The notes under the pieces are model-generated. The model had not been told where the DNA came from. It did no database searches and saw only the letters and a program-made list of their open reading frames with translations. A DNA stretch of 64,000 nt, taken from NCBI RefSeq assembly GCF_049306965.1, contig NC_133186.1, forward strand, positions 31,822,001 to 31,886,000, read 5' to 3'. The position numbers and the translations under genes were made by a program. Positions 45,958-58,900 of this stretch are shown here, piece after piece. Every line of letters begins with the position of its first letter. The stretch's first letter is position 1. The DNA comes from Danio rerio (lineage: Eukaryota > Chordata > Actinopteri > Cypriniformes > Danionidae).

Positions 45958-47721
45958 TCTCTACAGTTCCAGACAGATGAGATGAGGAATGGAGAAGCAG
46001 AAGAACATGAAGAATATTTAGATGATGAGGAGGAGGAAGAAGATGAAGAGGAGGAAGAAGAAGAGGAAGAGCACCCAAGGGGAAAAGAGGAGGAAAAGTG
46101 TGAAGAGAGGGAAGATATTGCAGACAAGATGAGAAAAGAGACTGAAGAGCAGGAGCAAAACACTACAGATCCAGATGTACAGGTGCTCTAAAAACTTTCT
46201 TTCATGCTGATTCAGAATTAAGAGAATTTAAATTATTACTTTAATTAATGCTTTTTTTCTTACTCTTACAGAAAAAGCAGATTATAGAAGAAGAATCTGT
46301 CCCTGATGGACCAATGAAAGGTACAGTATTTTTTTTCTTTTCAGCACTGTTTTATTTTTGTGTAAATCACAAGAAAAAAAGTGTTTTTTGTGGCTTATTG
46401 ATGTCTGCTCACATACTGTTTGCATGCAGAATTATGAGAAAAACTAAAATAGCTAAAAAAATTATAAAAATAGCTAAAATACGAAATTACTTTTTGTTAT
46501 ATTATTTCATATTAGAATTTAGCTTAATCCTTACTCATTCATTCAGTTGAGAATCAATCACTTTATTTGAAATTGAAATACATTTTTAGTCTCTTTCCTG
46601 AAAACAGAGCCAAAACAGTGATGACTTATTCTGTACTACAAAATATATTGATCTTATTTAATGTTAGATTGATTTGGAATACATTGCTGGATTGTAACAC
46701 AGTCCAAAGACCTGCAGTAAAAGTGAATTGGGTAATCTATAATTGTCTATAGTGTGTGTGAATGAGAGAGTGTGTGGATGTTCCCAGTACTGGGTTATGG
46801 CTGAAAGGGCATCCACCGCATAAAACATATGCCAGAGTAATTGGCGGTTCATTCTGCTGTGCTGACTAAGCCAAAGGATAGTAAGTGAGTGTTAGATTGT
46901 AATTATTGAACATAAATGTGAAGCACGGGCAACACGGTGGCTCAGTGGTTAGCACTGTCACCTCATAGCAAGAAGATCCCTGGTTCAGATCGCTGGTTTG
47001 AGTCCCAGCTGGGTCAGTTGGCATTTCTGTGTGGCGTTTGCATTTTCTCCTCATGTTCGTGTGAGTTTTCTGCGGATGCTCCTTTTTTCCCCACAATCTA
47101 AAGACATGCAGTATAGGTGAATTAAATAAATTGGCCGGAAGGCATCATCTGTGGAAAACTTATACTGGATAAATTGGCAGTTCATTCCGCTGTGGTGACC
47201 CCTGATGAATAAACGGGACTGAGCTGAAAGAAAATAAATTAATATAATAATGCAAAGCACATGGATTATGAAGTAGCTGTTACCCTATTTCTCTTCTTGT
47301 TGTAGTGAATTCTGTAGATTCTGACCCTGCTGCCCTTAAGAAGGAGGAGACGTGGTCTGAGAGAAATGAAGTTACGGACGACAAACTAAAAACCATTTTT
47401 GGCTCTAAAAACAGGGTATTTGACTACTCTGACACTTTAATCATTATAATAAATACCAGCAAGCAACTATCGTTTACAGCGTTGCACACAAAAATTGAAC
47501 TTAAATCAGTTTTTTCAATCCTACCTTCTCAGCTTTCTCTTTTCAAAAGGTCTTCCACCAAAGGCAGTCAGCCAGAGAGCGGCACATCAGGCAAACCAGC
47601 ATCTGGTGCTCCTCAAATCTCAGAGACTCGAGATCCAGAGAGTTCTAGCAGTGAAACACAGACAGCAGGCCAAACAAAAACATCCAGTCGATCACGCTCA
47701 GCCACTTGCAGTCTGCTTTGA
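45958..47721 (+). CDS. rpgr: rpgr alternative 3' exons with CAAX C-terminus
   Basis: Four exons match the human exon 16-19 region in role: 45958 (or 45967)-46182, 46272-46320, 47306-47415 and 47533-47721. Phases agree from one to the next. The first has its own run of Glu and Asp. The second encodes KKQIIEEESVPDGPMK, the third ends LKTIFGSKNR, and the last ends SRSATCSLL with TGA. CSLL is a CAAX box with Leu, so geranylgeranylation is likely, as for the constitutive mammalian isoform. To join in frame they need a phase-0 donor inside the 41825 exon. The best seen is AAG|GTGACT at 42727/42728. That donor is inference. Confidence 0.8.
46700..46885 (+). mobile_element. DANA-type SINE, 3' fragment
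   Basis: Blocks GTAAAAGTGAATTGGG, CAGTACTGGGTTATGGCTG and TTGGCGGTTCATTCTGC, with the last part shortened. It lies in the rpgr intron 46321-47305. Confidence 0.75.
46927..47250 (+). mobile_element. DANA-type SINE
   Basis: Head GGGCAACACGGTGGCTCAGT, B box GGTTTGAGTCC, and end GGTGACCCCTGATGAATAAA. The middle is shortened around 47125. Confidence 0.85.
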
Positions 47722-48699
<978 letters not shown>

Positions 48700-51582
48700 A
48701 TGGAGGAGTATCATTCTGGAGATGAAGTAAGTGTCATTTAAGAGATGACACCGTTATTATTACTAACTCTTTTCAAATCTAGCAAACAACAGACCGGTGC
48801 TTTTAATGCTAGCCTGCTAACCGCTTCATCCGGAAACATAAGATTACTTTAGCGTCTATAAACCTTGATGTTTTCACGTATCTACGTCTTTTATATATAC
48901 AACGATCACAAAAAGTTAATTTTAACTTGCATTTTACGTTACTGAGTCATAAGATTTGATGTAAAATGATTCAGGGTGTGGCCAAAACAACGTCAGTTTG
49001 AATCACAAAGCATAACGATAATAACGTATAATAATATGAACATATTTGCATTTTTAGATTTTATACTTAAGCTTACACATCTTTAACATGCTTGTGAAAC
49101 CCCTAATTAGCTATAGTTTAACTACAAATAAAAAAACATGGTTATTGTAGTTACCATGCTAACTATAAGATTAACCATGGTTTTGCTGCATTAACCATAA
49201 TTTAAACATTACATCTGTATCAAAACTGTAGTGTTATTGCACCCAAATCATAAACTTTTACTATAATAAATCCATGGATCATTTTTACTGTGCTGAAGTG
49301 TTATAAAATAATCTAACGTTATAAACCTTTCAAAATTTCTCATTTCAGGTTTCTTTCAACCCAGATGATGCAAGTAATGTTGTAAAGGAGGTAATATTCA
49401 CACACACACACACACACACACACTGACAGTAAAAATAGTAAAACAATCTTTAGTTACTTTGGTGTGTATCTGAATAAATGAATTGTATTGTTGTTAGTCT
49501 CTTGTATAACCCATGCCTGCAGGGCGAATGTTAGCCTATTTATTTGAGATCAAGTATCGCTCCATTAACTCTGTCTGTGTGTTTTATCGGTGGGTCAGTG
49601 CATCGAGGGGATTATTGGTGGTGTGGACTACAGCCAGAACAAAGTCAACCAGTGGACGGCCAGCATAGTCGAGCACTCTCTCACTCAGTTAGTCAAACAA
49701 GGCAAACCCTTCAAATACATTGGTATGTTTTATCTTGTATGTAAATGTTTATGATGTCATGCATCTGATCATATATTTACAGTTATGTGATTGACATTAT
49801 ATTGATTGTGTATAATTGATCAATTTTCAGTCAACTGTGCTGTGATGCAGAAAAGCGGCGCAGGTCTTCACACAGCCAACTCTTGTTATTGGGACACTAC
49901 CACTGACGGTAAAGCTTTTAGTTTGTAATAACAAGGTAGAGCTTCTATGGTTTAGCTCAACGTATGAATGTCATTATATAATGCAGGTATTATACGTGAA
50001 ACATAGATTCTTTTAATGGACCTGCAGTGAATAGTATAAATAATATAAAAGTGAAAATAAATAATATTTTTATTTATTTATTACAATTTACAATGTATTT
50101 TTTGCTTAATGTATTTATGTATTATGAATTATATGTTATATTGCCTTTATTGGTTATAAGTTCAACTATAAGTCAGAAAATATCAAAACCTGGAAAAGTC
50201 ATGGAATTTTGACATGGCTTTTTCCAGGCCTGGAAAATTTTTTAGGAAAAACAGAAAAACCAACAAAGTTTTTGAACAGTCATAGAAATAAGATATCTGT
50301 ATACTTATAGGTTATATTATACAGGTTATACTTTAGGTTATTTACTTCTTTTCTGTCCTTGGCCAATAACAAACCCTCACATTATTAATGTGGTGTAACC
50401 ATTATCTAAATCAATTTTACATAAATATAAAAATACATTGAAAGTAAATAGATTGTTGAGCGTTTTATGATAGGCAGTAAAAACATGCTTTGTTTTTCTT
50501 TTACCACGCATATGTAGACATCACATAAAACATTAGATCATGAAAAATTACTTCATGGAAAATTCATGGAATTTTAGTAGTAAAAACATGTATGAACCCA
50601 GAGCTACATATATCAAAGAATAATAAAAAAGTACTCAAACATTTTCCTTTAAAAAATAAAATTAATAATAAATAATATTATTCAAATTAAATATATATTT
50701 AAATTCATTGCATTTATAAAAAAAGCATATTGGTCACGTTTTATTATAAAAATCAACAATTAGCATTTATAAATAAGCTTTTATTAATCTAAATTCATTT
50801 AAAACATTTACCAAAGATTATGAAACATTAAAACAAATATATTACTTGTATGTGATCTAAAGGGTTACCAAACACTATGGGAGCTAGGTGGCACTATAGC
50901 ATCTATTTTTCAGATAAAATTCTCATATAGTAAACAACATAAGGCTGTATGTACAACTGATTTTATTCATTATTTCATAAGTGCTCAGCATAATTGAGCA
51001 CACCCTATTATGAAAAGAAATATTTGTATCCATTTCTCAGTGAAAATAGGCAATATATTTTGGTGCATTTAAACAAAACAGATTTATTAAACAGATATAT
51101 TTATTAAAATAATATTTTAATATTATAATACAACTATAATACCACTATTATAATACAAACAAACTCAAACAAAATATTCTAAAAATAAAATTACAACCTA
51201 AAAAATGTACAGGTACATTTTTCTATTTGTTTGCTTCTCTTCATTTTTTTCATCTTTTTGAAAAAAACTATTTTATATTTTTTTATAACATAAAAATGGG
51301 TGTACTAGTGTTTGGACCATTATCATAAGTTATTTTGTTAGATAAGCTCCAGATTTGTCTTCAGTACGGATTAATCTAATGTATATGCACAAATATAATA
51401 TTCTATAGCTTTCTATTAAAAATATGAATTTAAAAGAGAGATTTGTGAGGGGTGTACTTGCACTGTACTAGCATAATAATTATTTATTAATGTGTGTGTT
51501 TACAGGAAGTTGCACAGTGAGGTGGGAGAACCGGACTATGTATTGCGTCGTCAGTGTGTTTGCAGTGGCCATTGCACTATGA
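48700..51582 (+). CDS. dynlt3: Dynein light chain Tctex-type 3 (complete)
   Basis: This is a light chain of cytoplasmic dynein 1 and a cargo adaptor. Exons: 48700-48726, 49349-49390, 49599-49722, 49831-49908 and 51506-51582, giving 348 nt or 115 residues plus TGA. The protein begins [17 protein letters not shown] and contains [40 protein letters not shown] and [13 protein letters not shown], nearly matching human DYNLT3 (116 residues). It follows rpgr on the same strand, as in human. A (GATA)n array ends about 300 bases before the start codon. Confidence 0.97.
49909..51505 (+). other. dynlt3 intron 4
   Basis: Strongly AT-rich. A repeat with TGGAAAAGTCATGGAATTT at about 50185-50270 and a decayed copy of the same at about 50540-50580 are the only notable items. 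Confidence 0.45.
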
Positions 51583-51599
51583 GCTGAGTCCCACACATG

Positions 51600-51630
<31 letters not shown>

Positions 51631-51867
51631 AAGATCAAAGCCAGCTTCACTCACATGTCTATTATTAAGCTTTTTGCTTCAACACATCGGCTTAAACATC
51701 AGCCATGTTCAGCTCCTGTCTGTTTGGCCTGATACAATGTTTAGACTGAATTGTAAGCTCTTATCTACTACAATGTATCTATATTTGCTTCTCTGTTTTT
51801 GGACCTGCAAAGGTATCATGCACCTTTGCTCTGTATAGAATGAAATGAAAATTTGTTGATGGTAATT

Positions 51868-51873
51868 ATTAAA
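51868..51873 (+). terminator. dynlt3: Candidate polyadenylation signal for dynlt3
   Basis: The variant signal ATTAAA lies 286 bases after the stop and is followed by a GT-rich stretch. No AATAAA was noticed between the stop codon and here. Confidence 0.5.
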
Positions 51874-52612
51874 GTAGTTTGTTTTGGGTTTAATAATACA
51901 GTGTTATGAATTCATCTGAATGTTTTTTTTTTTAGTTTTCAGCCACCAAAGGGCATGCAACTTTGTTTAAGCTTGACATAAAGACAGAGAAATGTAAAAT
52001 TATTCACACATGATGTACGAATGTCATGTCATGTCATAATAGTTGTTCAGCATTATTTTAGGGAATTGAAAATGAGTTTTATCCCCGGCTCTTAAGTTTA
52101 AAAACAGCCAGAACACAATCATTTTGCTGAAAGATTTATACAAGAAAATGACTTTTTGTTTGTTTGTTTGTTTGTTTATTTATTCAGTTAATTAACCACA
52201 CACACATTTCCTCTACAATAATGTTAAATAATTGAATTGCCAAATCTTATTAACATGAAAAACAAGTACTGGAATTAAAAGCTTTGTTTGATTCACTATT
52301 TGACTGTTTCTGCATTGATGTGCTTTATGTAACATGATCATTTACCATTGTGGAATTAATCAGTTGAGTCCCGCCAGATTTTGTAACTCAAGATTTCATA
52401 AGCTTTAACTTCCACCTAAGAAAGAGGAAGCTGGGTGGTTTCACAGCTAACCATTTAAATTTAATTTGTATATAAATTCAGTTATTTCTCCATCACGATC
52501 ATATCTAGATCAGCAACAAAATGTCATACAAGATATACTTGAAAAATGTACACTGCAAAAATACTTTTCTTAAAAAGATTTTGCAAACTAGGGTCTTGTG
52601 ATATTTAAGATA

Positions 52613-53082
52613 CAGTTGAAGTCAGAATTATTGGCCTACCTGTTTATTTTTCCCCAATTTCTGTTTAACTGAGAATATTGTTTTCACCACATTTCTAATC
52701 ATAATCGTTTTACTAATCGACTCATTTCTAATAACTGATTTATTTTATCTTTGCCATCATCAAAGTAAATATTTAAGTAGATATTTTTCAAGACACTTCT
52801 ATACAGCTTAAAGTGACATTTAAAGGCTTAACTACATTAATTAGGTTAACTAGGCAGATTAGGTTAATTAGGCAAGTTATTGTATAATGTTGGTTTGTTC
52901 TGTAGACTATCGAAACTAAATTTAGCCTAAAGGGGCTAATAAGTTTGACCTTAAAATGGAGTTTAAAAAAAATCTAAACTTAGACATACTGTGAAAATGT
53001 CCTTGCTCTGTTAAACATCATTTGGGAAATATTTAACAAAATAAAAAGTTCAAAAGGGGGCTAATAATTCTGACTTCAACTG
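52613..53082. mobile_element. Tc1-type MITE (CAGTTGAAGTCAG family), 470 bp
   Basis: Ends CAGTTGAAGTCAGAATTATT and the reverse of AATAATTCTGACTTCAACTG match perfectly. TA flanks both sides (52611-52612 and 53083-53084). It appears to be inserted into a CACTGCAAAAATACTTTTCTT-type MITE beginning near 52552. Confidence 0.92.
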
Positions 53083-53289
53083 TATATATCATTTTAAGAT
53101 ATAACAATCAAAATAAAACACTTATTTGACATTTAGCAGTAAAATAGGGCTGATGTAATTGTTTATTTGCAAAATGTGTATTACACTATTGAAATATTAG
53201 TTAAAACAGTGGATGGGGGAAGGGCTTCACATAATTGGATTAAATTATCCAACAAAAACTGGACATACTCAAAACAAACAAAAAATGTT

Positions 53290-53445
53290 GATTTCCACAC
53301 AGTTCCGTTATATTGTCTCAACACAAATCGATAAGTTAAATACATTTTTACAAATTTAAGTGGATTGAACATAAAACAAAGACCGCAAGATTTGTGTAAA
53401 TTCATAAGTAGTTTAAACAAGCAGCAAAAAATACTTTGAGTGAAG
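53290..53445. repeat. MITE fragment with TAAGTGGATTGAACATAAAAC core
   Basis: The core is shared with the copy near 62455-62640. The ends could not be fixed. Confidence 0.55.
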
Positions 53446-53689
53446 TTTGGAAATCCCTAAAATACAAAAATATTAATATTTGTTAAAACAGCACTGACAT
53501 TACACAGCCAAGATCCTCTAGGTTTGAAATGGGTGGGTTTCCGTGGGTTCTTAAAAGTTTTAAAAGTCGATAAACCAAATATGACAAAATCAAGGTCCTT
53601 AAATGTATTTTAAAAGTCTTTACGATGTTTTAAATTTTGTTCAAGCGTTGTCCAAAGTGTTTGACTCCAAAACGGCATAAATATATTTA

Positions 53690-54055
53690 TTGGGAGGCAA
53701 TGATGGGTAAGGGCCAATGGAGTGAACTTGGCCAGGACATTGGGGTTACACCCCTAATCTAAATAATGTGAGAAGTGCCATGGGATTTACAATGACCACA
53801 GAGAATCACGACCTCGGTTTAATGTGTTAAATAGGTTTATTGTGTCCCCTTCACTATACTGAGGCATTAGGACTCACACATAACACAGGTTGAGCGCCCC
53901 CTGCTGGCCTCACTAACACCACTTCCAACAGCAACCTAGTTTTCCCATGTGGTCTCCCATCCAGGTAATGACCAGGTTCAGCCCTGTTTAGCTTCGGTGA
54001 GTAAGCGGTCTTGGGCTGATATGGCTGTGACATTCATGTACTATATATGTGAGCA
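53690..54055 (-). mobile_element. SINE3 (5S rRNA-derived SINE), antisense, flanked by a 55-bp direct repeat
   Basis: The antisense of 53948-54025 reads GAAGCTAAACAGGGCTGAACC and TACCTGGATGGGAGACC, close to 5S rRNA. The tail part (TGGGTAAGGGCCAATGGAGTGAA) is shared with 56030-56600. Flanking 53632-53686 and 54078-54132 match at 52 of 55 bases. Confidence 0.85.
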
Positions 54056-54079
54056 TTTTTATATTCGTCATAAATATAA

Positions 54080-54360
54080 ATTTTGTTTAAGCGTTGTCCA
54101 AAGTGTTTGACTCCAAAAAAGCATAAATATATCGTTTTCCTCGATCCATGCGATTGGTTTGGGCTGGGCGTGTCTGGCCAAGCTCCACCGGACCAGAGTA
54201 TATGCTCCAGCTTGGCTGCCCCTGGTCCCAAACGTGGGAAGGTGATGTGATGCACTCCGAGTGTAGAGAAACGGACGGCAAAATGGGAAAATGTGTACGC
54301 CTGGTTGAAGAAAGACAAGTTTAAACAGTGGCTGAAGCCTAATGCTGAAAACAACCACGT
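54080..54360 (+). mobile_element. Probable DNA-transposon transposase fragment
   Basis: One plus-strand frame reads NVYAWLKKDKFKQWLKPNAE, resembling the W-x-F-x-x-W-L-x-P start of many hAT-type transposases. It is broken and short. Assignment is weak. Confidence 0.35.
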
Positions 54361-54859
54361 AATTTATTCCTTCAAGCTTTGTTTCTTCTGAGCTTATCTG
54401 AGTTCTGTTGCATGGTTGTGCTCCATTGATTTATTTAACTACAACTGTTTATTAACAAATGTTTAAGTTAAAGGTTTGATACTGATTAGAACTTCAAGTG
54501 GAGATGAGCTCTTAAAATATTCTGAGAAGGTCTTTAGAAAGTCTTAAAATGGTATTGAAATTACCTTTAGGATTATATTATTTAATCATGTAATCCATAA
54601 AAAGTGATTGTAATCTGATTTCTAACTTTAAATTATAAATACTTCATCTTTGAAATCTGTTTGCGTAATCCAGACTAGGCATGGGACGGAAACCGGTGTC
54701 AAGGTTTACAGCCAATAAAATTTCTCTTATATCGTCAGTTTTATATCCAGCACTGCATAGATATAGTTGTTAGAGAACAAACCAACAAAATAAAACAATG
54801 TTCCCCATATTTTATCACAAACATGATTTGTCCAAACAGTGGATGTTTCTTGCAGCACA

Positions 54860-55911
54860 TCAGAAGTTTTCCTTGTTGAAAATAAACTCAGTTCCGCCCT
54901 CAGTGTGTGAAAGGCACTGCTTGCTCAGAGCTTTTCCCAGTGCAGTAGGACCACACAGAAATACACCTACTTTTGTACTAGGAGAAAAAAAAATAGTTAG
55001 TAATGCACAGTAACTTGACAAAAATATTGTGCATTTTATTTACACACTCTACTTACCCAGGGTGTTGGGATGCAATGAGACTGAACTCATTGTCCCAGTT
55101 GGGTTTTCCATAGCGAGTTTTCTGCTTAAGCCCAGTGATAGGATCGTCCTCCGCTTCATATTGAACTCTGAGATGAGCTGCCTTTAACAGTAAACAAAAT
55201 AAAATGACTTCCTTTTTCACTTAATCTCCTCTTAAACTGTTGTGACTAATCCCATGCAAAATAAAAGTTTGCATTTAGTTAATTTTGTGTTTACTGTGTA
55301 TATTTATTACGTATTGTATATATAAATGCATCCATGTATCTGAGTATGCATGTATAGAAAATGCTTACTCATATATATCAAAATTATATGTGAATATTAA
55401 TATATTTGTCTATTTTATAAGTATATACATGTGCAATATGTGTGTGCATTTATATATACATACACATCCATGTATATCCATGCATAGAAAATGCATACAT
55501 ATGAGCAATATCACACGAGTAGCTGTGCGATATGGCTGTATATCGGCACTGGTGGGAGGCGTGCGTTGCCTTAGTGCCCCCACCAGTGCCGATATATGCT
55601 ACGAGTGTGATATTGCGTTTATACAACAGTTTGACGGCATAATTGTGTATATGAAAACAAAATCAAACATGGAGAGTCTCAAAAACCCTTTTGTATGAGG
55701 AACTACTTTCTTCCGGATTTAAATCATAAGCTGACAGTTAAACAGTTGAGTTCGCATCTTTTAAACTTTAGAGCTTTAGTGTCTGCTTTTTGCTGGTTTT
55801 ATGTGGGTGGAGTAATACACAAAGTGTAAAGAGGCTGTAGGAGTTCTGATATTGCAGAATATTGCACGGCTATCAGCCAATTTGATTCGAGAACCAGACA
55901 GAACTGTTGTT

Positions 55912-55971
<60 letters not shown>

Positions 55972-58900
55972 AAATTATATGTGACTATTATTATATATGT
56001 AAATATTTGTAAAGTATATGCCATGTAATGTGTATTTATATAGCACATTTATTGTGTATGGCCATACACCCAAAGCGCTTCATAATCATGAGAGGGGGGT
56101 CTCTCCACACTACCACCAGTGTGCAGCATCCACTTGGATAATGTGACGGCAGCCACAGGACAACGGTGCCAGTGCGCTCACCACACACCGGCTATAGGTG
56201 GAGTGGAGAGACAGTGATAGAGTCAATTCAGTGGATGGAGATGATTAGAAGACGATGATGGGTAAGGGTCAATGGAGTGAATTTGGTCAGGACACCGGGG
56301 TTACACCGCTAATCTTTACGAGAAGTGCAATGGGATTTTTAATGACCACAGAAAGTCAGGACCTCGGTTTAACGTCTCATCCAAAAGACGGCGCTCACTG
56401 ACATTATTGTGTCCCCTTCAATATACTGGGGCATTAGGACTCACACAGACCCCAGGTTGAGCGCCCACTGCCGGCGTTACTAACACTACTTCCAACAGCA
56501 ACTTAGTTTTCCCATGTGGGCCCTGTTTAGCTTCAGTGAGTAACCGGTCTTGGGCTGAGGGGTGATATGTTTGTGGCATTCATGTACAATATGTGTGTGC
56601 ATTTTTATATACGTAATAAATATACACAGTAGGGGAATTTTTTTTTTTAAAGAGGAAAAATCAAGAGAAACAAAAACTATAAAATGTTTAAAATATTTAC
56701 AATTTATTTATTTATGTATTTGCAATTATTTTGCTTGAATTTATTATTTTTTTATTTCTAAAATTGTTCTATGACATAAATATATATATTAAATTGAGAA
56801 ATGGATAAAAATACAAAATATTAAGGTGTACTCATTTATGTTGAGCACAAGTTCAGGTTTACAGACACACACATAGAAAATAAATGAAATATGTCCTGAA
56901 AAAAGTCCCACCTGTGACAGCTAAGGGTTTAAAGTGATAGTTCACTCAAATATGAACATCTAATCACCATTTCATTCACCCTCACCAAGAGCTTCTTCTC
57001 TTAAACACCAAAGAAGATATTTTGAAGAATATGGAAGTTAATAGCTGCCAGTTTTACACATTCTTCCAAATATCTTCTTCTGTGTTCAACAGAGAACAAA
57101 AACTTGAATATGTTTGGGTCAAAATGAGGCAGAATAAATGGTGAGCAGTTATTCTTTTTGGGGCGAGCTATCAGTGTTTTTTGGGGCGTGTTTTTTGGGG
57201 CGTGCTATCAAAAGTTCACAGTGTCTAACAATAAACAAGCGTATGTTGATCACCCACCTCAGCATCTTTCCAGCGTGTTAGATAGATGTTGTAACTGAGG
57301 AAATCACTCATGTTTTTGTCAGACATTTGCTTTTCCAAACTCTGCAGCAGGTCAGCGAACCATTCAAAAGCCTGAGTCTCCGGACACAGCCAATAGAAAT
57401 AGATCTGCAAAGGTCATGACAGAATATTAGTCAACGTTGTAAAAATAAATGGATTTTCGATCCCAGGAAGTCAGTTAATGATCAACAAGTAAACATTTTG
57501 GGTTAACAGTACATTTAAGAATTTATTACATTATATTAATTGATGTAATTTAATTGTGAAGATCTTTACAATGGGGTTGATTCAATATTTACCTGATATA
57601 TTGTGGTAGAAAGGTCTACGTGAACAGGAAGTTGCTGCCGACGTTTATTTTTAATATGATAATGTATTTGCCACTAAAATAGAATATTGAAAAGGAGGCG
57701 GGGTTTTATTTTTCTGCTCCTCCTCTTATCTTTCACTTGCAGCAAACTAACAGTTAGAGGGGCGTGGCTATGCATATTTTGCCCATGTGTCACACTGATG
57801 TCATCAGAGAAGCTCTGCCATTCCAGAGTGGATGCAAATGGTTAGGTTTTGATTAAAGACAAAGTTTCTTTGAGACAAGCATTCTGTTTAAATGGGGAAA
57901 CATCAAATTCTCTAAAATTGCTAGCCAAGCTTATGAATAAATTTCATTTTAGGAATCACCAATAAAATTCAACAGCAACTGTTTCTTTAGTTTCATTTTA
58001 AAATGTTTGAATGCCACAAAATCTGCAGAATCTCAAGTCTGGTCCGACTGGTTCCAGCAAGATTCTGAAGTGTCCCATGATTTCACATGGGTTGATCACG
58101 TTATAATGACAAAATGACAGATGTAGTATGTCTGAGTTATATTCATACTACTTGCATTCCTACTGTATAGAACATACATTTCTAACAGCAGAGTAATACA
58201 TTTAGGGTGTTTTTTATATTATAGAGAGAAATAACAGATAAACTAAGAGGGGGATCATAACAGGTTTATAAGTGAAGACCGGGGCTGGCGGGCACACCGT
58301 TACAAAACCGCCCAGTTTTACACTACCAGTCTGTCATTTTTTACCTGCAAAAATAATTTAAAAACCTCCCAAATGGGCAGGAAACCGCCTAATCTGAAAA
58401 CACTGGGCGCGGATCCGAGCGTGATTGCTGAATTCACATATGCCAAACGAACCATGCTTACTGGGCAAACGAGACAGATTCCGACACAAAAAATCTAGGT
58501 GTGAAAGCACCCTTAAATTGAAATGCAGTACCTACTGAGTAGTAGGCAGTTTAAGATGCAGTCTTTATTAAAGATTACTAAAACAAATGTTTGTTTTTGT
58601 TTTTCAGTGGATTAACTTGCAAATTAAGGAATTGTTCACCTTAAGTCTAACAGTGATTTCATGACTTCAAATACATTTAAAATATTTATAAGAACATTAA
58701 AATACTTGTCTAAGATGTACAGTAAAACACATTGATTATTCAACAAAATAAATTCTGAACATCTCTTTATCCACCGCTCAGTTATTATATCAGTTTATTT
58801 AAATGTTTACCATGTCAACCCATTCACCATGCTGATCTCACGAGGAAACGTAAGTATTTTACATTTTGTCAATTTAGTGGCTAATTTGTACGAGTTTAGT

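Larger units (their letters stand above)
51583..54859. other. Convergent interval between dynlt3 and cybb 3' ends
   Basis: Includes dynlt3 3'UTR, a Tc1-type MITE (52613-53082), a palindromic MITE fragment, and an antisense SINE3 inserted in a larger repeat (about 53520-54570). No conserved gene was seen. Confidence 0.55.
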
